DNA of 64,000 bases from Seonamhaeicola aphaedonensis (lineage in GTDB: Bacteria; Bacteroidota; Bacteroidia; Flavobacteriales; Flavobacteriaceae), in NCBI RefSeq assembly GCF_003386195.1, contig NZ_QRDX01000005.1, positions 222,915 to 286,914 on the forward strand, written 5' to 3'. This document shows positions 18,542 through 27,333 of the stretch, one piece after another (the stretch's first letter is position 1; every line of letters starts with the position of its first letter). Position numbers and translations under genes: made by a program. The notes beneath the pieces were generated by a model. The model was not told the origin of the DNA and did no database searches. It worked only from the letters and a program-made list of their open reading frames with translations.

Positions 18542-20041
18542 CTAGTCTTTTTTTATAACTTCTAAAGTAGTTTCGTAAATGGGGGTTTTAGTCATTTTAC
18601 TCTTTAACCAAGCATAAAAGCTCATTACAAAAATATCTTCTCTTTCGGCATTTGTGAACTCAAATGAATTTTTAACTGTATCCTTAAATGATTTTGTAGT
18701 CATCTCTTCAGGATTATTATAAAAGCGTTTTACCAGCTCAATAAATGTTATGGCGCGTTCCTGTTTTGTTGCTTTTAAGTATTTGTAATAATTACGCTGA
18801 AAACTTAAAATTCTAGATTCCACTAAGTCAATATTTTTAAGTTCTATATGAAGTAATATTTCGGTTAGGTTCTTTTTTAAAATCCAGTCAATACCTGCTT
18901 TTTCAATATACCACTTGTCTGTATGGTAAAATTTTGAAAAGATATGAAGAGCTTTTTTAAAGTCGTTTTTTTGAAAATAAAACATGATTAAACTCATATG
19001 AATATCCAATAAAGATTCAATATCTGAGTGCTTTTTATTTATTAACGGTTCTAAAAGATTAATAGCGGTATCTTGCTTATTAGTAAAGTTCAAATTAAGA
19101 GAAAGGAGCAAATTGTATTTTAGTGAAAAAGTATTGTAATACTTTTTACGTTGAACCAGCATTTCATCATGCATGAGTTTTAAATACTCAAAAGACAAAT
19201 CAAACCGCTTGTTTCTGAAGAATGTGTTAGCAATTATGTATAAAATCTGAATATGATAAAAAGGTTGTTTTTCTTCTGTTTTATAGGATATGATGGCATT
19301 ATAGGTGTTTAATAAAAAGGGTTCAATTCTTAAATAATCATTGGAAGCAAATGCAGAAAAACTTACTATACTCATAAGCTGGTAAAGAGATTTAAAAGAC
19401 ATATTCTCGTTGATATCGATGTTGTATTCATCAAATAAATTGGTGAGTACAGCTTCAAAATCTATAACTTCTCCTTTGTAAGTCATCGCACTTAAAGTGT
19501 GTTTTGCTTTGGCGTAAACAATGTTGAGTTTGTCTTCTGAAATTTGCTTTTTTTGATTGTTATTGAATGTTGAAATCAATTCATCAAGTTTGATAGAAGG
19601 ATTAGAATCTGCGTATTGAATTTTTGTGTGATAAATTTCATTTAGAATGGTAAACAGATGATGTTCTTTGGCAATTAATTCTGCTTTGGTTAAAATTTTA
19701 AAAGCGGTTTTGTATTCCTTTTGTTGTAAGTAATATCGAGCTGCTAGTATATATTTTATAACACCTATTTGAACAGAACTTTCCTCTTGTAAACTCTGAT
19801 TGGCGGTAAAATCTATAATGGATTGATATAAACGCTTCCTCAAAGCGTGGTAGGCATTATTTTTTCGACTTCCATAAAGTTTAATACATATTTCCTCTGA
19901 ATCTAACTTGTCATTTAATAGAAGTTTAAACAGCGTAATGTTTTTAACATCTCCTCTTTTATTGTGTTTTTCTAAGTGGCTTAAAAACTGATGTTGTTCT
20001 TCTTTTGAAAATGTTGAAATGATAGCATTTAAATCATTCAT
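18542..20041 (-). CDS. Helical-repeat (TPR-like) protein, unknown function
   Basis: A 499-residue cytoplasmic protein without signal peptide or membrane span. It consists of many short amphipathic helices, with helix pairs such as AARYYLQQKEYKTAFKIL suggesting TPR-like repeats. The N-terminus (STFSKEEQHQFLSHLEKHN) resembles a helical adaptor. No catalytic motif is seen and no named family is recognised. It is divergent from the membrane cluster that begins at 20192. Confidence 0.6.
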   Translation of the reverse strand: MNDLNAIISTFSKEEQHQFLSHLEKHNKRGDVKNITLFKLLLNDKLDSEEICIKLYGSRKNNAYHALRKRLYQSIIDFTANQSLQEESSVQIGVIKYILAARYYLQQKEYKTAFKILTKAELIAKEHHLFTILNEIYHTKIQYADSNPSIKLDELISTFNNNQKKQISEDKLNIVYAKAKHTLSAMTYKGEVIDFEAVLTNLFDEYNIDINENMSFKSLYQLMSIVSFSAFASNDYLRIEPFLLNTYNAIISYKTEEKQPFYHIQILYIIANTFFRNKRFDLSFEYLKLMHDEMLVQRKKYYNTFSLKYNLLLSLNLNFTNKQDTAINLLEPLINKKHSDIESLLDIHMSLIMFYFQKNDFKKALHIFSKFYHTDKWYIEKAGIDWILKKNLTEILLHIELKNIDLVESRILSFQRNYYKYLKATKQERAITFIELVKRFYNNPEEMTTKSFKDTVKNSFEFTNAEREDIFVMSFYAWLKSKMTKTPIYETTLEVIKKD

Positions 20042-20191
20042 TTAATCGTCAGTATATATTTATTTATATCAATAAATATAGTATATTTTTATTTATAAAA
20101 AGATAATATATCGTCAGTAATTAGTTGATTTAGTTTTTTTAGAATCAGTGTTATTTTGCAGTTTTGTCTTATAATCATTAAAACAAATATT

Positions 20192-20335
20192 ATGAAGCAC
20201 TTGTATCAAAAAACAACGTTTGTTGCATTAGTTCTACTGGTTGTAGTATTAACTAAACCAGTATTAAAAGGCATTGAAAGTTTATTAAATACTTACTCTG
20301 AATTATTTGTTAATCAGGTTGTGATTCCGTTTTAG
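20192..20335 (+). CDS. 47-residue single-span membrane peptide
   Basis: A short reading frame beginning MKHLYQKTTF, with one hydrophobic segment (FVALVLLVVVL) and a short extracytoplasmic tail. Its TAG stop is followed directly, with no gap, by the ATG of the next membrane protein gene, which suggests translational coupling and argues that it is real. A near-consensus -7 element (TTATTTTG, 20151-20158) lies upstream. Family unknown. Confidence 0.5.
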   Translation: MKHLYQKTTFVALVLLVVVLTKPVLKGIESLLNTYSELFVNQVVIPF

Positions 20336-20803
20336 ATGAAATTTAAAAACTTAAATACAGCCTTTTTTGTAACCACAGGTATATCAGTGGTGGTATTTAT
20401 TTATTTGGTCTTTCTGGGCTATGATGAGATTAAAAGTCTAAAAGACGTTATAAAGATTATTGCAGCCATAGTGTTTCCTATTCCTATGCTGTTCTTTGTG
20501 AGGTTTATTTTAATAGAACGTTTTTTGCCTGAGAATACTGATGAATATAAGATCAAGAATCAAAAACCAGCAACAGTACTCTTGTTGGCTACCACATTAG
20601 TGAGTGTTGGACTCATGCAAATAGTTGAAATTTTAACACATCAAAAATTAGAAGACAATTTAATATTTGCGCACTTAATCAATTCAACAGCTGTAAGCTC
20701 ATATGTGCTTAATTACATATTGTACAATAATTTAAGAGCCAACGGTATTTTAAGTGGAGTATTATTGGCGCTTTCTATACATGTGTTTTTTCTATCGGCA
20801 TAA
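20336..20803 (+). CDS. Multi-span membrane protein, unknown function
   Basis: A 155-residue integral membrane protein with four to five predicted spans (about residues 9-28, 39-58, 78-98, 112-128 and 136-153). No named family is recognised. It begins directly at the stop of the 47-residue peptide gene and precedes another small membrane protein gene of similar size and layout, so the two may be distant paralogues or subunits. Confidence 0.6.
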   Translation: MKFKNLNTAFFVTTGISVVVFIYLVFLGYDEIKSLKDVIKIIAAIVFPIPMLFFVRFILIERFLPENTDEYKIKNQKPATVLLLATTLVSVGLMQIVEILTHQKLEDNLIFAHLINSTAVSSYVLNYILYNNLRANGILSGVLLALSIHVFFLSA

Positions 20804-20909
20804 AAAGTTTAGATAAGGTTGTTAAATAACTAAAACATATAATCATTCAAAATAAAATTTTAATAAATCAAATCTCGCTTATCAATTCAAATCATCAAAA
20901 TTTATAATC

Positions 20910-21392
20910 ATGAAACAAGTATTTTTTAATCAAGGAGAAAAAAATAATTCAGACAAAAGAGAATTATTATTTATGTTTCAATCTATTGTAGTCATAGGTA
21001 TGTTAACATTTACCGCTATAGCTTTTTTCTTTTACAACAATTTGTCTATTGAAAAAGGAATTAAAGTTGTATTTGCGCCATTTCTGTCGGTTGTACCCTT
21101 GTTGTTTGTTCTTTCCATATTAAGAGACCTAAGAAAGGGTTTTATAGAGGGCGATTATAAAAAGCAGGAAATTACTAAGTTCTGTATCATTACGTTGTCA
21201 ATCACATTAGCGTTTACGGGAATAACCTATTTGCTATCATTAATTGACGCTCTAGAAATACTGTTAGCAGCCATAATGACTGTATTAAGTATAGTGTTCT
21301 TTTTAAGAACTAAGATTAAAGATATTCTAGGAATGTCTATTATAACAGGCATTGCAGAAGGTATTATTATTTATATGATCTTTTTGTTTTGA
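20910..21392 (+). CDS. Multi-span membrane protein, unknown function
   Basis: A 160-residue integral membrane protein with about five spans, beginning near residues 22-42, 52-70, 90-110, 113-131 and 140-159. Its topology resembles the preceding 155-residue protein. A terminator follows within 20 bases of the stop. No function can be assigned. Confidence 0.6.
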   Translation: MKQVFFNQGEKNNSDKRELLFMFQSIVVIGMLTFTAIAFFFYNNLSIEKGIKVVFAPFLSVVPLLFVLSILRDLRKGFIEGDYKKQEITKFCIITLSITLAFTGITYLLSLIDALEILLAAIMTVLSIVFFLRTKIKDILGMSIITGIAEGIIIYMIFLF

Positions 21393-21410
21393 TGATTGGT
21401 TAGCTAACTG

Positions 21411-21445
21411 AAACTCCGCAGCTAGTTTTTGGTTGCGGGGTTTTA
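21411..21445 (+). terminator. Terminator inside the membrane-protein cluster
   Basis: A 9-bp stem AACTCCGCA/TGCGGGGTT with one G-U pair (21412-21420 and 21434-21442), followed by T residues. It splits the cluster into two transcripts, unless there is read-through. Confidence 0.7.
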
Positions 21446-21476
21446 AAAATAAAATTAAACACTTAACTAAGCTTTT

Positions 21477-21842
21477 ATGATTGAAAAAATTCTAAAGGTT
21501 CATAAAGAAACCAAACTAGCAGATTTTGAGATTTGGCATTTTTTGATAAGGTTTACAATGTTTTTTGGGTTGTCAATTTCAATTTTGATTATGACAATTT
21601 TCATCTTTTTAATGTTTTACTCAGGATTTTGGACAGGTACTTTGTCAAAAACTGAAAACGCATTGATAGTGTTTTTTACATATACAATTGATTTAACGAT
21701 TATCCTTTTTATATTAAAGTCACGTTACAAATTTCTTAGGAAACAAATGAATTTTACAAAGTGTAAATCTTATTTATGGATTGGTATTATGTTTATATTT
21801 ATATACATGGCCTTGATGCCAATAACTATAGAATCATTTTAA
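21477..21842 (+). CDS. Small membrane protein upstream of DUF2157 gene
   Basis: A 121-residue protein with three hydrophobic segments (about residues 25-50, 63-80 and 98-115). It sits 12 bases before the DUF2157 gene on the same strand and is probably co-transcribed. No family is recognised. Confidence 0.58.
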   Translation: MIEKILKVHKETKLADFEIWHFLIRFTMFFGLSISILIMTIFIFLMFYSGFWTGTLSKTENALIVFFTYTIDLTIILFILKSRYKFLRKQMNFTKCKSYLWIGIMFIFIYMALMPITIESF

Positions 21843-21854
21843 AATGAAATAAAA

Positions 21855-23147
21855 ATGAATTCAAAAATTCAAAATGAAATTAAAGAGCTTGTTCAGCAAC
21901 AAGTCATATCACAAGAAATAGCTTCAGAAATTGAGGCATATTATCACTCGAAAAAATCCACTAGTCCAAACCGATTATTTACGGTTTTTGGAGTGCTGGG
22001 GTCTTTATTGGTAGGACTGGGTATCATATTGATTTTAGCCCACAATTGGGACAATTTTTCCAAGATCACTAAAACATTATTAGCTTTTCTACCCTTAATT
22101 ATTGGTCAAGGATCTGTTGGTTTTTCAATTTTAAAAAATAAGAGTACCGTATGGAAAGAAGCTTCAGGAACTTTTTTGTTTTTTGCAGTAGGGTCTAGTA
22201 TATCATTAATAAGTCAGATATATAATATTCCAGAAGATTTTAATGCTTTTCTACTCACCTGGATTTTACTGTGTGCGCCACTCATATATCTTTTGAAATC
22301 AAATACCCTAGGGATTTTGCATATTGTTTTTATGACTTATTACGCTATTGAGTTTGGTTTTGATTTTTTGTCAACTGGTAATACGCCATGGTATTATTTA
22401 TTGTTGCTAGTTATAGTTTTACCACATTATTGGCAGCTTATAAAATATCAATTCAATACAAATATTACATCTATTTTTAATTGGTTATTACCATTGAGCT
22501 TGACGATTGTTTTAATAGCCTTTATTAATGATGTAGATGCACTAGGAATTTTAATGTACGTTATTTTATTTGGACTCCTCTATAATATTGGCAAGCTGCC
22601 CAAATTTGACAATGGGAGATTAAGGCAAAATGGCTATTTAATATTGGGGTCTTTAGGAACTGTTTATATGCTAATGATAACCAGTTTTGACTGGTTTTGG
22701 GATGACTTAATTAAAAAGCCATCAGATTTTAACTCGCAAGAAGCTTATATATCTTTAGTGCTGTTTATTATTGCTTTAGGAATCTTGGTTTACTCATATA
22801 TCAGAAAACAGATAAAGTTTTACAATATTTCGCATTATGCGTTTATAATTTTTACTGTTGTTTTTCTAGTTGTTTTTTCGAATAAATACATTTCCATTGC
22901 ATTAATAAATCTATTGATTTTAGTCATAGCCCTAATTACTATAAAAATTGGAACAAATAAATTTCACTTTGGCATTTTAAATTATGGACTATTAATTATA
23001 GCTATTCTAATTGTTTGTAGATTTTTTGATACCGACATGTCATTTATAATCAGAGGGCTATTGTTTGTAGGGTTTGGACTTGGGTTTTTCTTGGCAAACT
23101 ATTTTATGTTTAAAAAGCAAAAGAAAAGGAAAATGAATTTAAAATAA
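21855..23147 (+). CDS. DUF2157 domain membrane protein
   Basis: A 430-residue protein. The N-terminal soluble helix region (KIQNEIKELVQQQVISQEIASEIEAYY) and the first spans with GVLGSLLVGLGIILILAHNW match DUF2157. About twelve further hydrophobic segments follow, ending in a short basic tail. DUF2157 proteins have no assigned function and often lie beside a GDYXXLXY gene, as here (11 bases downstream). Confidence 0.82.
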   Translation: MNSKIQNEIKELVQQQVISQEIASEIEAYYHSKKSTSPNRLFTVFGVLGSLLVGLGIILILAHNWDNFSKITKTLLAFLPLIIGQGSVGFSILKNKSTVWKEASGTFLFFAVGSSISLISQIYNIPEDFNAFLLTWILLCAPLIYLLKSNTLGILHIVFMTYYAIEFGFDFLSTGNTPWYYLLLLVIVLPHYWQLIKYQFNTNITSIFNWLLPLSLTIVLIAFINDVDALGILMYVILFGLLYNIGKLPKFDNGRLRQNGYLILGSLGTVYMLMITSFDWFWDDLIKKPSDFNSQEAYISLVLFIIALGILVYSYIRKQIKFYNISHYAFIIFTVVFLVVFSNKYISIALINLLILVIALITIKIGTNKFHFGILNYGLLIIAILIVCRFFDTDMSFIIRGLLFVGFGLGFFLANYFMFKKQKKRKMNLK

Positions 23148-23158
23148 AAATCGATAAC

Positions 23159-23728
23159 ATGAAATCAATTTATATATTCATCATATTTTTGGTTGTTGTG
23201 ACAGCACAAATTTTTGTGCCAACACAAATGATTCTTGATAGAGAGGCTGTTTTAAATACAGGAGTACCTTATAAATTTAAAACAAGACCTATTGATCCAG
23301 CAGACCCCTTCAGAGGAAAATATATAGCGCTACGTTTCAAAGCAAATAAATGGTCAACTATAGATTCTTTGTGGGTAAGAAAAGAAAAGGTTTATGTGTA
23401 TTTAGATACCGATAGTTTAGGTTTTGCTAAAATTCATTCGGTTAGTAAAGAAATTCAACCTGAAATAAATAAAGATTTTATTGAAGCCAAGGTAGATTGG
23501 TACAAAGAATACAATAATGAACTACACGTTACGTATCCTTTTAATAGGTTTTATATGGAAGAGGGAAAAGCTTATGACGCCGAAGTAGTTGTTAGAGAAA
23601 ACCAAAAAAATATAGAAAATGTATATGCGTTGGTTTTTGTTAAAAATGGTGAATCTGTTTTAAAGGATGTTATTATAGACAATATGCCTCTTAAAGATTA
23701 TGTAGGGAAAGAACCAAAACAAGAATAA
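23159..23728 (+). CDS. GDYXXLXY family protein
   Basis: A 189-residue membrane-anchored protein with one N-terminal hydrophobic segment, then an extracytoplasmic domain containing RPIDPADPFRGKYIALRF. This corresponds to the GDYxxLxY signature, with Gly-Lys-Tyr in place of Gly-Asp-Tyr. The family is typically encoded next to DUF2157 or DUF4401 membrane proteins, which the neighbouring gene confirms. Function unknown. Confidence 0.82.
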   Translation: MKSIYIFIIFLVVVTAQIFVPTQMILDREAVLNTGVPYKFKTRPIDPADPFRGKYIALRFKANKWSTIDSLWVRKEKVYVYLDTDSLGFAKIHSVSKEIQPEINKDFIEAKVDWYKEYNNELHVTYPFNRFYMEEGKAYDAEVVVRENQKNIENVYALVFVKNGESVLKDVIIDNMPLKDYVGKEPKQE

Positions 23729-23922
23729 TCATTAAGATGTTCAATAAATTGAGGAATATCTCTTAATGAAATTATAAAATTTTGTAAATCCTGTTAAACC
23801 TTTCTAAACAAGCTATGCGGAATGACTTTTTTATCGTCAATTTGTAACATAGTTTAATTTTCATTTAAAAGAAATTAGATTTAACATTATATTTAGTTAA
23901 GTTATTAGTTAGTTTTACGAAC

Positions 23923-23957
23923 AAACCCAGTCATGAAAATGACTGGGTTTTGTTTTT
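23923..23957 (+). terminator. Strong hairpin terminator, 200 bases after the last gene
   Basis: A perfect 12-bp stem (AAACCCAGTCAT paired with ATGACTGGGTTT) closes a GAAA tetraloop and is followed by TGTTTTTT. It lies 195 bases after the GDYXXLXY stop. It may end that transcript or belong to an unrecognised small RNA. Confidence 0.8.
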
Positions 23958-24095
23958 TATATTGTTTTCAGACATTTTAGAGCATAGCAGTGTTCTTGAT
24001 GATTTGGATAGATTAGGTTTGTCGATTTAGACCTTTTGTCCGTAACCTCTTTTACGAGTCCAAATTATTTTACATTATAGAAAGACTTTTTAAAT

Positions 24096-24124
24096 AAAAA
24101 AGGGAACCTATTATGATTCCCCTT
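24096..24124 (-). terminator. Terminator of the AOC-barrel-like lipoprotein gene
   Basis: On the minus strand a stem GGGAA/TTCCC, extended by A/T pairs (AAGGGGAAT...TTCCC), is followed by a run of six T. It lies about 40 bases beyond the stop. Confidence 0.65.
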
Positions 24125-24162
24125 ATATAGCCCATTTTATTAAGGCTTATAATTTTGATAAA

Positions 24163-24792
24163 TTACTTTTCTGATGCGCTACCAGGTACAATAATTAATT
24201 CTCCTTCCTCTATGAAGAAATCGGTGTAAAATGGATCCTCCCCTTCATTATCGGTAGTTCCAGGATGTACATAGGCATTGGTTTTAGCCCACCCAGATGC
24301 ACCTTTAAAACGGCCAGTGCCTCCAATAAACAGTATCTCGTCATTAAAATGTAATTGATACTTTGGATTATTTCCTGTATATGGCCATATCTGGCCAGAC
24401 TCAATGACACAGTGTAATTCGTCTCCATTGGCAGCAACAAATTTACCGGTTTCAATAAAGGAGTAGTTTACAGGAAAAAAAACTTCAGGAGTGGGTGCTG
24501 TACAAAATCTCATAAAGAGTCCCTGTAATTCACCTAGATGGGTCATTTCGCCGTTTCCTTTCATAACCATGGTTTCACTAAAAGAACCAGCGTCACATGT
24601 TTGGGAACCTGGCGCCTCTGCACGCCACACAGTAAATGAAGCTTTAAAAGGTAAACTTTTTTTAATACTGGATTTTAAAGTTAGGTTGTCTGTTTCAAGC
24701 AAGCTTTGTCCTGATTGCAACTCTTCAACGTTGCATGCAGTTATAATGAAAAGGCTTAATAGGGCTAAACAAAAAGGTTTTATAGTTTTCAT
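24163..24792 (-). CDS. Lipoprotein with allene-oxide-cyclase-barrel-like motif
   Basis: A 209-residue lipoprotein with lipobox FIITAC (Cys20). The mature part is beta-rich. Its FIGGTGRFKGASGWA segment resembles the GGTGxFxGAxG turn common in allene-oxide-cyclase-like and dirigent-like small barrels; that resemblance is from memory of the motif, not a search. Substrate unknown. It lies downstream of the AraC/TPR regulator gene on the same strand, with three repeated boxes in the gap, so it is a likely target of that regulator. Confidence 0.6.
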   Translation of the reverse strand: MKTIKPFCLALLSLFIITACNVEELQSGQSLLETDNLTLKSSIKKSLPFKASFTVWRAEAPGSQTCDAGSFSETMVMKGNGEMTHLGELQGLFMRFCTAPTPEVFFPVNYSFIETGKFVAANGDELHCVIESGQIWPYTGNNPKYQLHFNDEILFIGGTGRFKGASGWAKTNAYVHPGTTDNEGEDPFYTDFFIEEGELIIVPGSASEK

Positions 24793-24870
24793 AATTACAT
24801 AGTTTTACTTATTATAAAATACATTTCATACACATAAAGATGGTTAAATATCTTATATGACATAAAGAAG

Positions 24871-24931
24871 CTATGTTGCAAAAACCTTAATTTTTTTTAA
24901 AAACTATGTTGATTAATTAAACTATGTTGCA
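24871..24931. promoter_or_regulatory. Three repeated CTATGTTG boxes (candidate operator)
   Basis: AAACTATGTTG occurs at 24901-24911 and 24919-24929, exactly 18 bases apart. CTATGTTGCA occurs again at 24871-24880 and 24922-24931. The boxes lie about 80-140 bases upstream of the lipoprotein start, between it and the AraC-type regulator gene. Direct repeats of this period suit AraC-family binding; this is inference. Confidence 0.45.
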
Positions 24932-24973
24932 GAAAACAAAGACAGTTTGTGATTTTAGAAATTAAGAGCAAAT

Positions 24974-26839
24974 TTAAGGCAAAGAATCAGTATTATAGGG
25001 TAGATTCATTTTTTTCATAAGGGTTATAAATTTCGGGTGAGATTTCAAATTATTTGGAGAATACCAGTAAGGAACATCCGCTAAACGACCTCCACTATTA
25101 TAAAACTCTTCAAGCTCATTCATCACTTTTTCATTTTCACCCCAAAAAGCCAGACTTTTGATTTTAAAATATTTGTTGTAAATATTATCAATACACCATT
25201 CCATTAAACCGTCTCTGCCAGCGGTTTTAAAAATGCTATTTAAAGCCTCATCTGTAGTATTATTTTTAATTACATTTCTTAACTCCTTTAAACTTTCTAA
25301 AGCCAATTCGTTATTTTTGAGCATATAATGCCCCCAAAACTGGTATAGTGGTGGCCGCATATGATCCTTATTCAAATCGCCCGCAATTTTAGATTCTTCT
25401 ATAGCTTCATGAAATTGACCTCTATTTAAATAAAGTTTAGCACTTACCTCTCTTACTATATAAGATAAGGGGTCAAGTTCTAGAGCTTTATTTATATGTA
25501 ATCGGGCTTTTTTATGTTCACCAATGCAACTAAGGTATTCAGAATAACGGTGGTGCAGTGTTGAATAATTGGCACCTATTTCAAAAGCTTTGGTAAATGC
25601 ATGGTTAGCTTTTTCCCATTCCCAGTCTATATAGAAGTAAAGGGTGGCTAATACGGTATGTGCCTCCAGTAAATTGGGGTCTAATTCAATAGCTTTTAAA
25701 GCATAGTATTCTGCTTTTTTTCTATTTTCTATAATTTCCTCTTTGGTTGAAGACGTCCATGTTTTTAGAAAGTAGGTGTCACCTAGGCCGGCATAGGCTG
25801 TCGCATAATTGGAATCCTCTTCTATGGCTTTATGAAAATAGTCTATGGCTGTTGCATAATCTTTTTTCAACCTTTTTCCCCAATAAAATCTCCCTAGTTG
25901 ATATAATTTATATGCTTCTAAATTTTCGGTTTGATTTCTTTTAATCTCTAAAGTTTGTTCCTCTGAAAGTGTTTCGTTAAGGCCTGAAGCTATTTGAAGG
26001 GCTACTTCACTTTGGACATCAAAAATATCAGATAGTTCTCTGTCAAAACTTTTAATCCAAACATGATCATCATGAGTTGCATCAATAAGCTGAACCGTTA
26101 TTCTTGTTTTTTTCTCATGCCTTTGGACACTGCCTTCTAGGATATAGGATACACCCAATTCTGATGCTATAGTAGGGATGGTTTTTGTGGTGTTATGTTT
26201 GTATATTTCTGATGACGTTCGCGATATAACTTTAAATTCTTTTAAGGTAGCCAACCTGTTTAAAATACCTTCAACCAATCCATCAGCAAAAAATTGATTT
26301 TCCTCATCTCCACTAATATTTTTAAATGGTAAAACAGCAATTGATTTTTCATTTATAGCTAGAACTTCATTTTTTGAAAAATGGTTAATCATTAAATATC
26401 CAACAAAGAAGAGGGTGGCCAAAACCCCAATAATCTTGACAATTTTTAAAGTCTGATTATTAAAGCTTATAGACTTTTTCTTTTCTATTGTTTGTTTAAA
26501 AGTTTCTTTATTCAAATATTTTTTTGCTTCGCTAGGAGAGTACCCGTAATACTCGTGGAAACATTTGTGAAAATACGAGGTGCTTCCAAAACCAACTTTA
26601 TAGGCTATTTCAGAGATGGTAATGGTATTTTTCTGAAGTAATTTATGAGCTTCCTGAAGCCTGACTTCTCTAATAAATTGGCTTATAGACTGTGATTTTA
26701 GTTTCTTTAATTTCCGGTGTAAATGAGAACGACTCAGACCTGCTATTTGAGATAGTTGATTTACACCAAATTGCTCATTTTGAAGGTTGTCAAGCACAGC
26801 TTGTTGTAAGCTATTTAATAAATCATCGTTCCCACTCAT
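24974..26839 (-). CDS. AraC-type regulator with membrane span, FlgO/TolB-like domain and TPRs
   Basis: A 621-residue protein. The N-terminal AraC helix-turn-helix pair (about residues 20-110) shows LSRSHLHRKLKKLK and KVGFGSTSYFHKCFHEYYG. One membrane span follows (about 128-147), then a domain with IAVLPFKNISGDEENQFFADGLVEG as in FlgO/TolB-like adenylate-cyclase-associated proteins. TPR repeats (about 305-560, for example YATAYAGLGDTYF) complete it. DNA binding at the N-terminus implies a cytoplasmic head anchored to the membrane, with the rest outside, so it could pass an envelope signal straight to DNA. No operon partner is seen upstream. Confidence 0.85.
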   Translation of the reverse strand: MSGNDDLLNSLQQAVLDNLQNEQFGVNQLSQIAGLSRSHLHRKLKKLKSQSISQFIREVRLQEAHKLLQKNTITISEIAYKVGFGSTSYFHKCFHEYYGYSPSEAKKYLNKETFKQTIEKKKSISFNNQTLKIVKIIGVLATLFFVGYLMINHFSKNEVLAINEKSIAVLPFKNISGDEENQFFADGLVEGILNRLATLKEFKVISRTSSEIYKHNTTKTIPTIASELGVSYILEGSVQRHEKKTRITVQLIDATHDDHVWIKSFDRELSDIFDVQSEVALQIASGLNETLSEEQTLEIKRNQTENLEAYKLYQLGRFYWGKRLKKDYATAIDYFHKAIEEDSNYATAYAGLGDTYFLKTWTSSTKEEIIENRKKAEYYALKAIELDPNLLEAHTVLATLYFYIDWEWEKANHAFTKAFEIGANYSTLHHRYSEYLSCIGEHKKARLHINKALELDPLSYIVREVSAKLYLNRGQFHEAIEESKIAGDLNKDHMRPPLYQFWGHYMLKNNELALESLKELRNVIKNNTTDEALNSIFKTAGRDGLMEWCIDNIYNKYFKIKSLAFWGENEKVMNELEEFYNSGGRLADVPYWYSPNNLKSHPKFITLMKKMNLPYNTDSLP

Positions 26840-27280
26840 TCCTTGTAAAACTCTGAAAAAGTTGTAAAAATTTAAACTTATAAGATAACAAAAATTTGAA
26901 TTTTAATTTATGATTAAAATCATCTAATATTTTCTATCTATAAACTAAGTTTAAAAATAATGAATTTATGTTCTTTATATAAAATTCATATTATGAGGTG
27001 CTTAAGTTTTAAAGTTGCGTTTTCCTTTTTGTTTACTGATTGTGTTTTCAGTATGTAAATATCAGTCTTCTTGATGACATTATAGAATGAATTAGGGTTT
27101 GTGTAAAGGATTTAATGATAAACCCTTGTGAAGAAGAATTAGTTTAAGGTTAATCTATAAAGCTATATACATCATAATCATACTTATGTTTGAAATAAAT
27201 TTTTCATATACTTATTGGGACTATCCAGAAAATTTTAATAGCTCAATTGAAAAAGTATTGATAAGTTTAAAAAAATAGCA
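26840..27280. other. Intergenic region, no supported gene
   Basis: AT-rich sequence between the AraC-type gene start and the lysS terminator. The only coding possibility I see is a 30-codon frame at 27186-27278 (+), starting MFEINFSYTYWDYP, without recognisable promoter or family. It is not called as a gene. Confidence 0.5.
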
Positions 27281-27314
27281 TTAAAAAGGGAATCAAATTT
27301 GATTCCCTTTTTAA
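27281..27314 (-). terminator. lysS terminator
   Basis: A perfect 34-base palindrome (half-site TTAAAAAGGGAATCAAA) lies 19 bases after the lysS stop. It carries T-runs in both directions and so could also stop plus-strand transcripts. Confidence 0.88.
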
Positions 27315-27333
27315 TGAATTCTGTGTTTAGATT

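Noticed and set aside
27186-27278. 30-codon frame MFEINFSYTYWDYP... before the lysS terminator
   Set aside because: It has protein-like composition, but is too short and has no recognised promoter or family.
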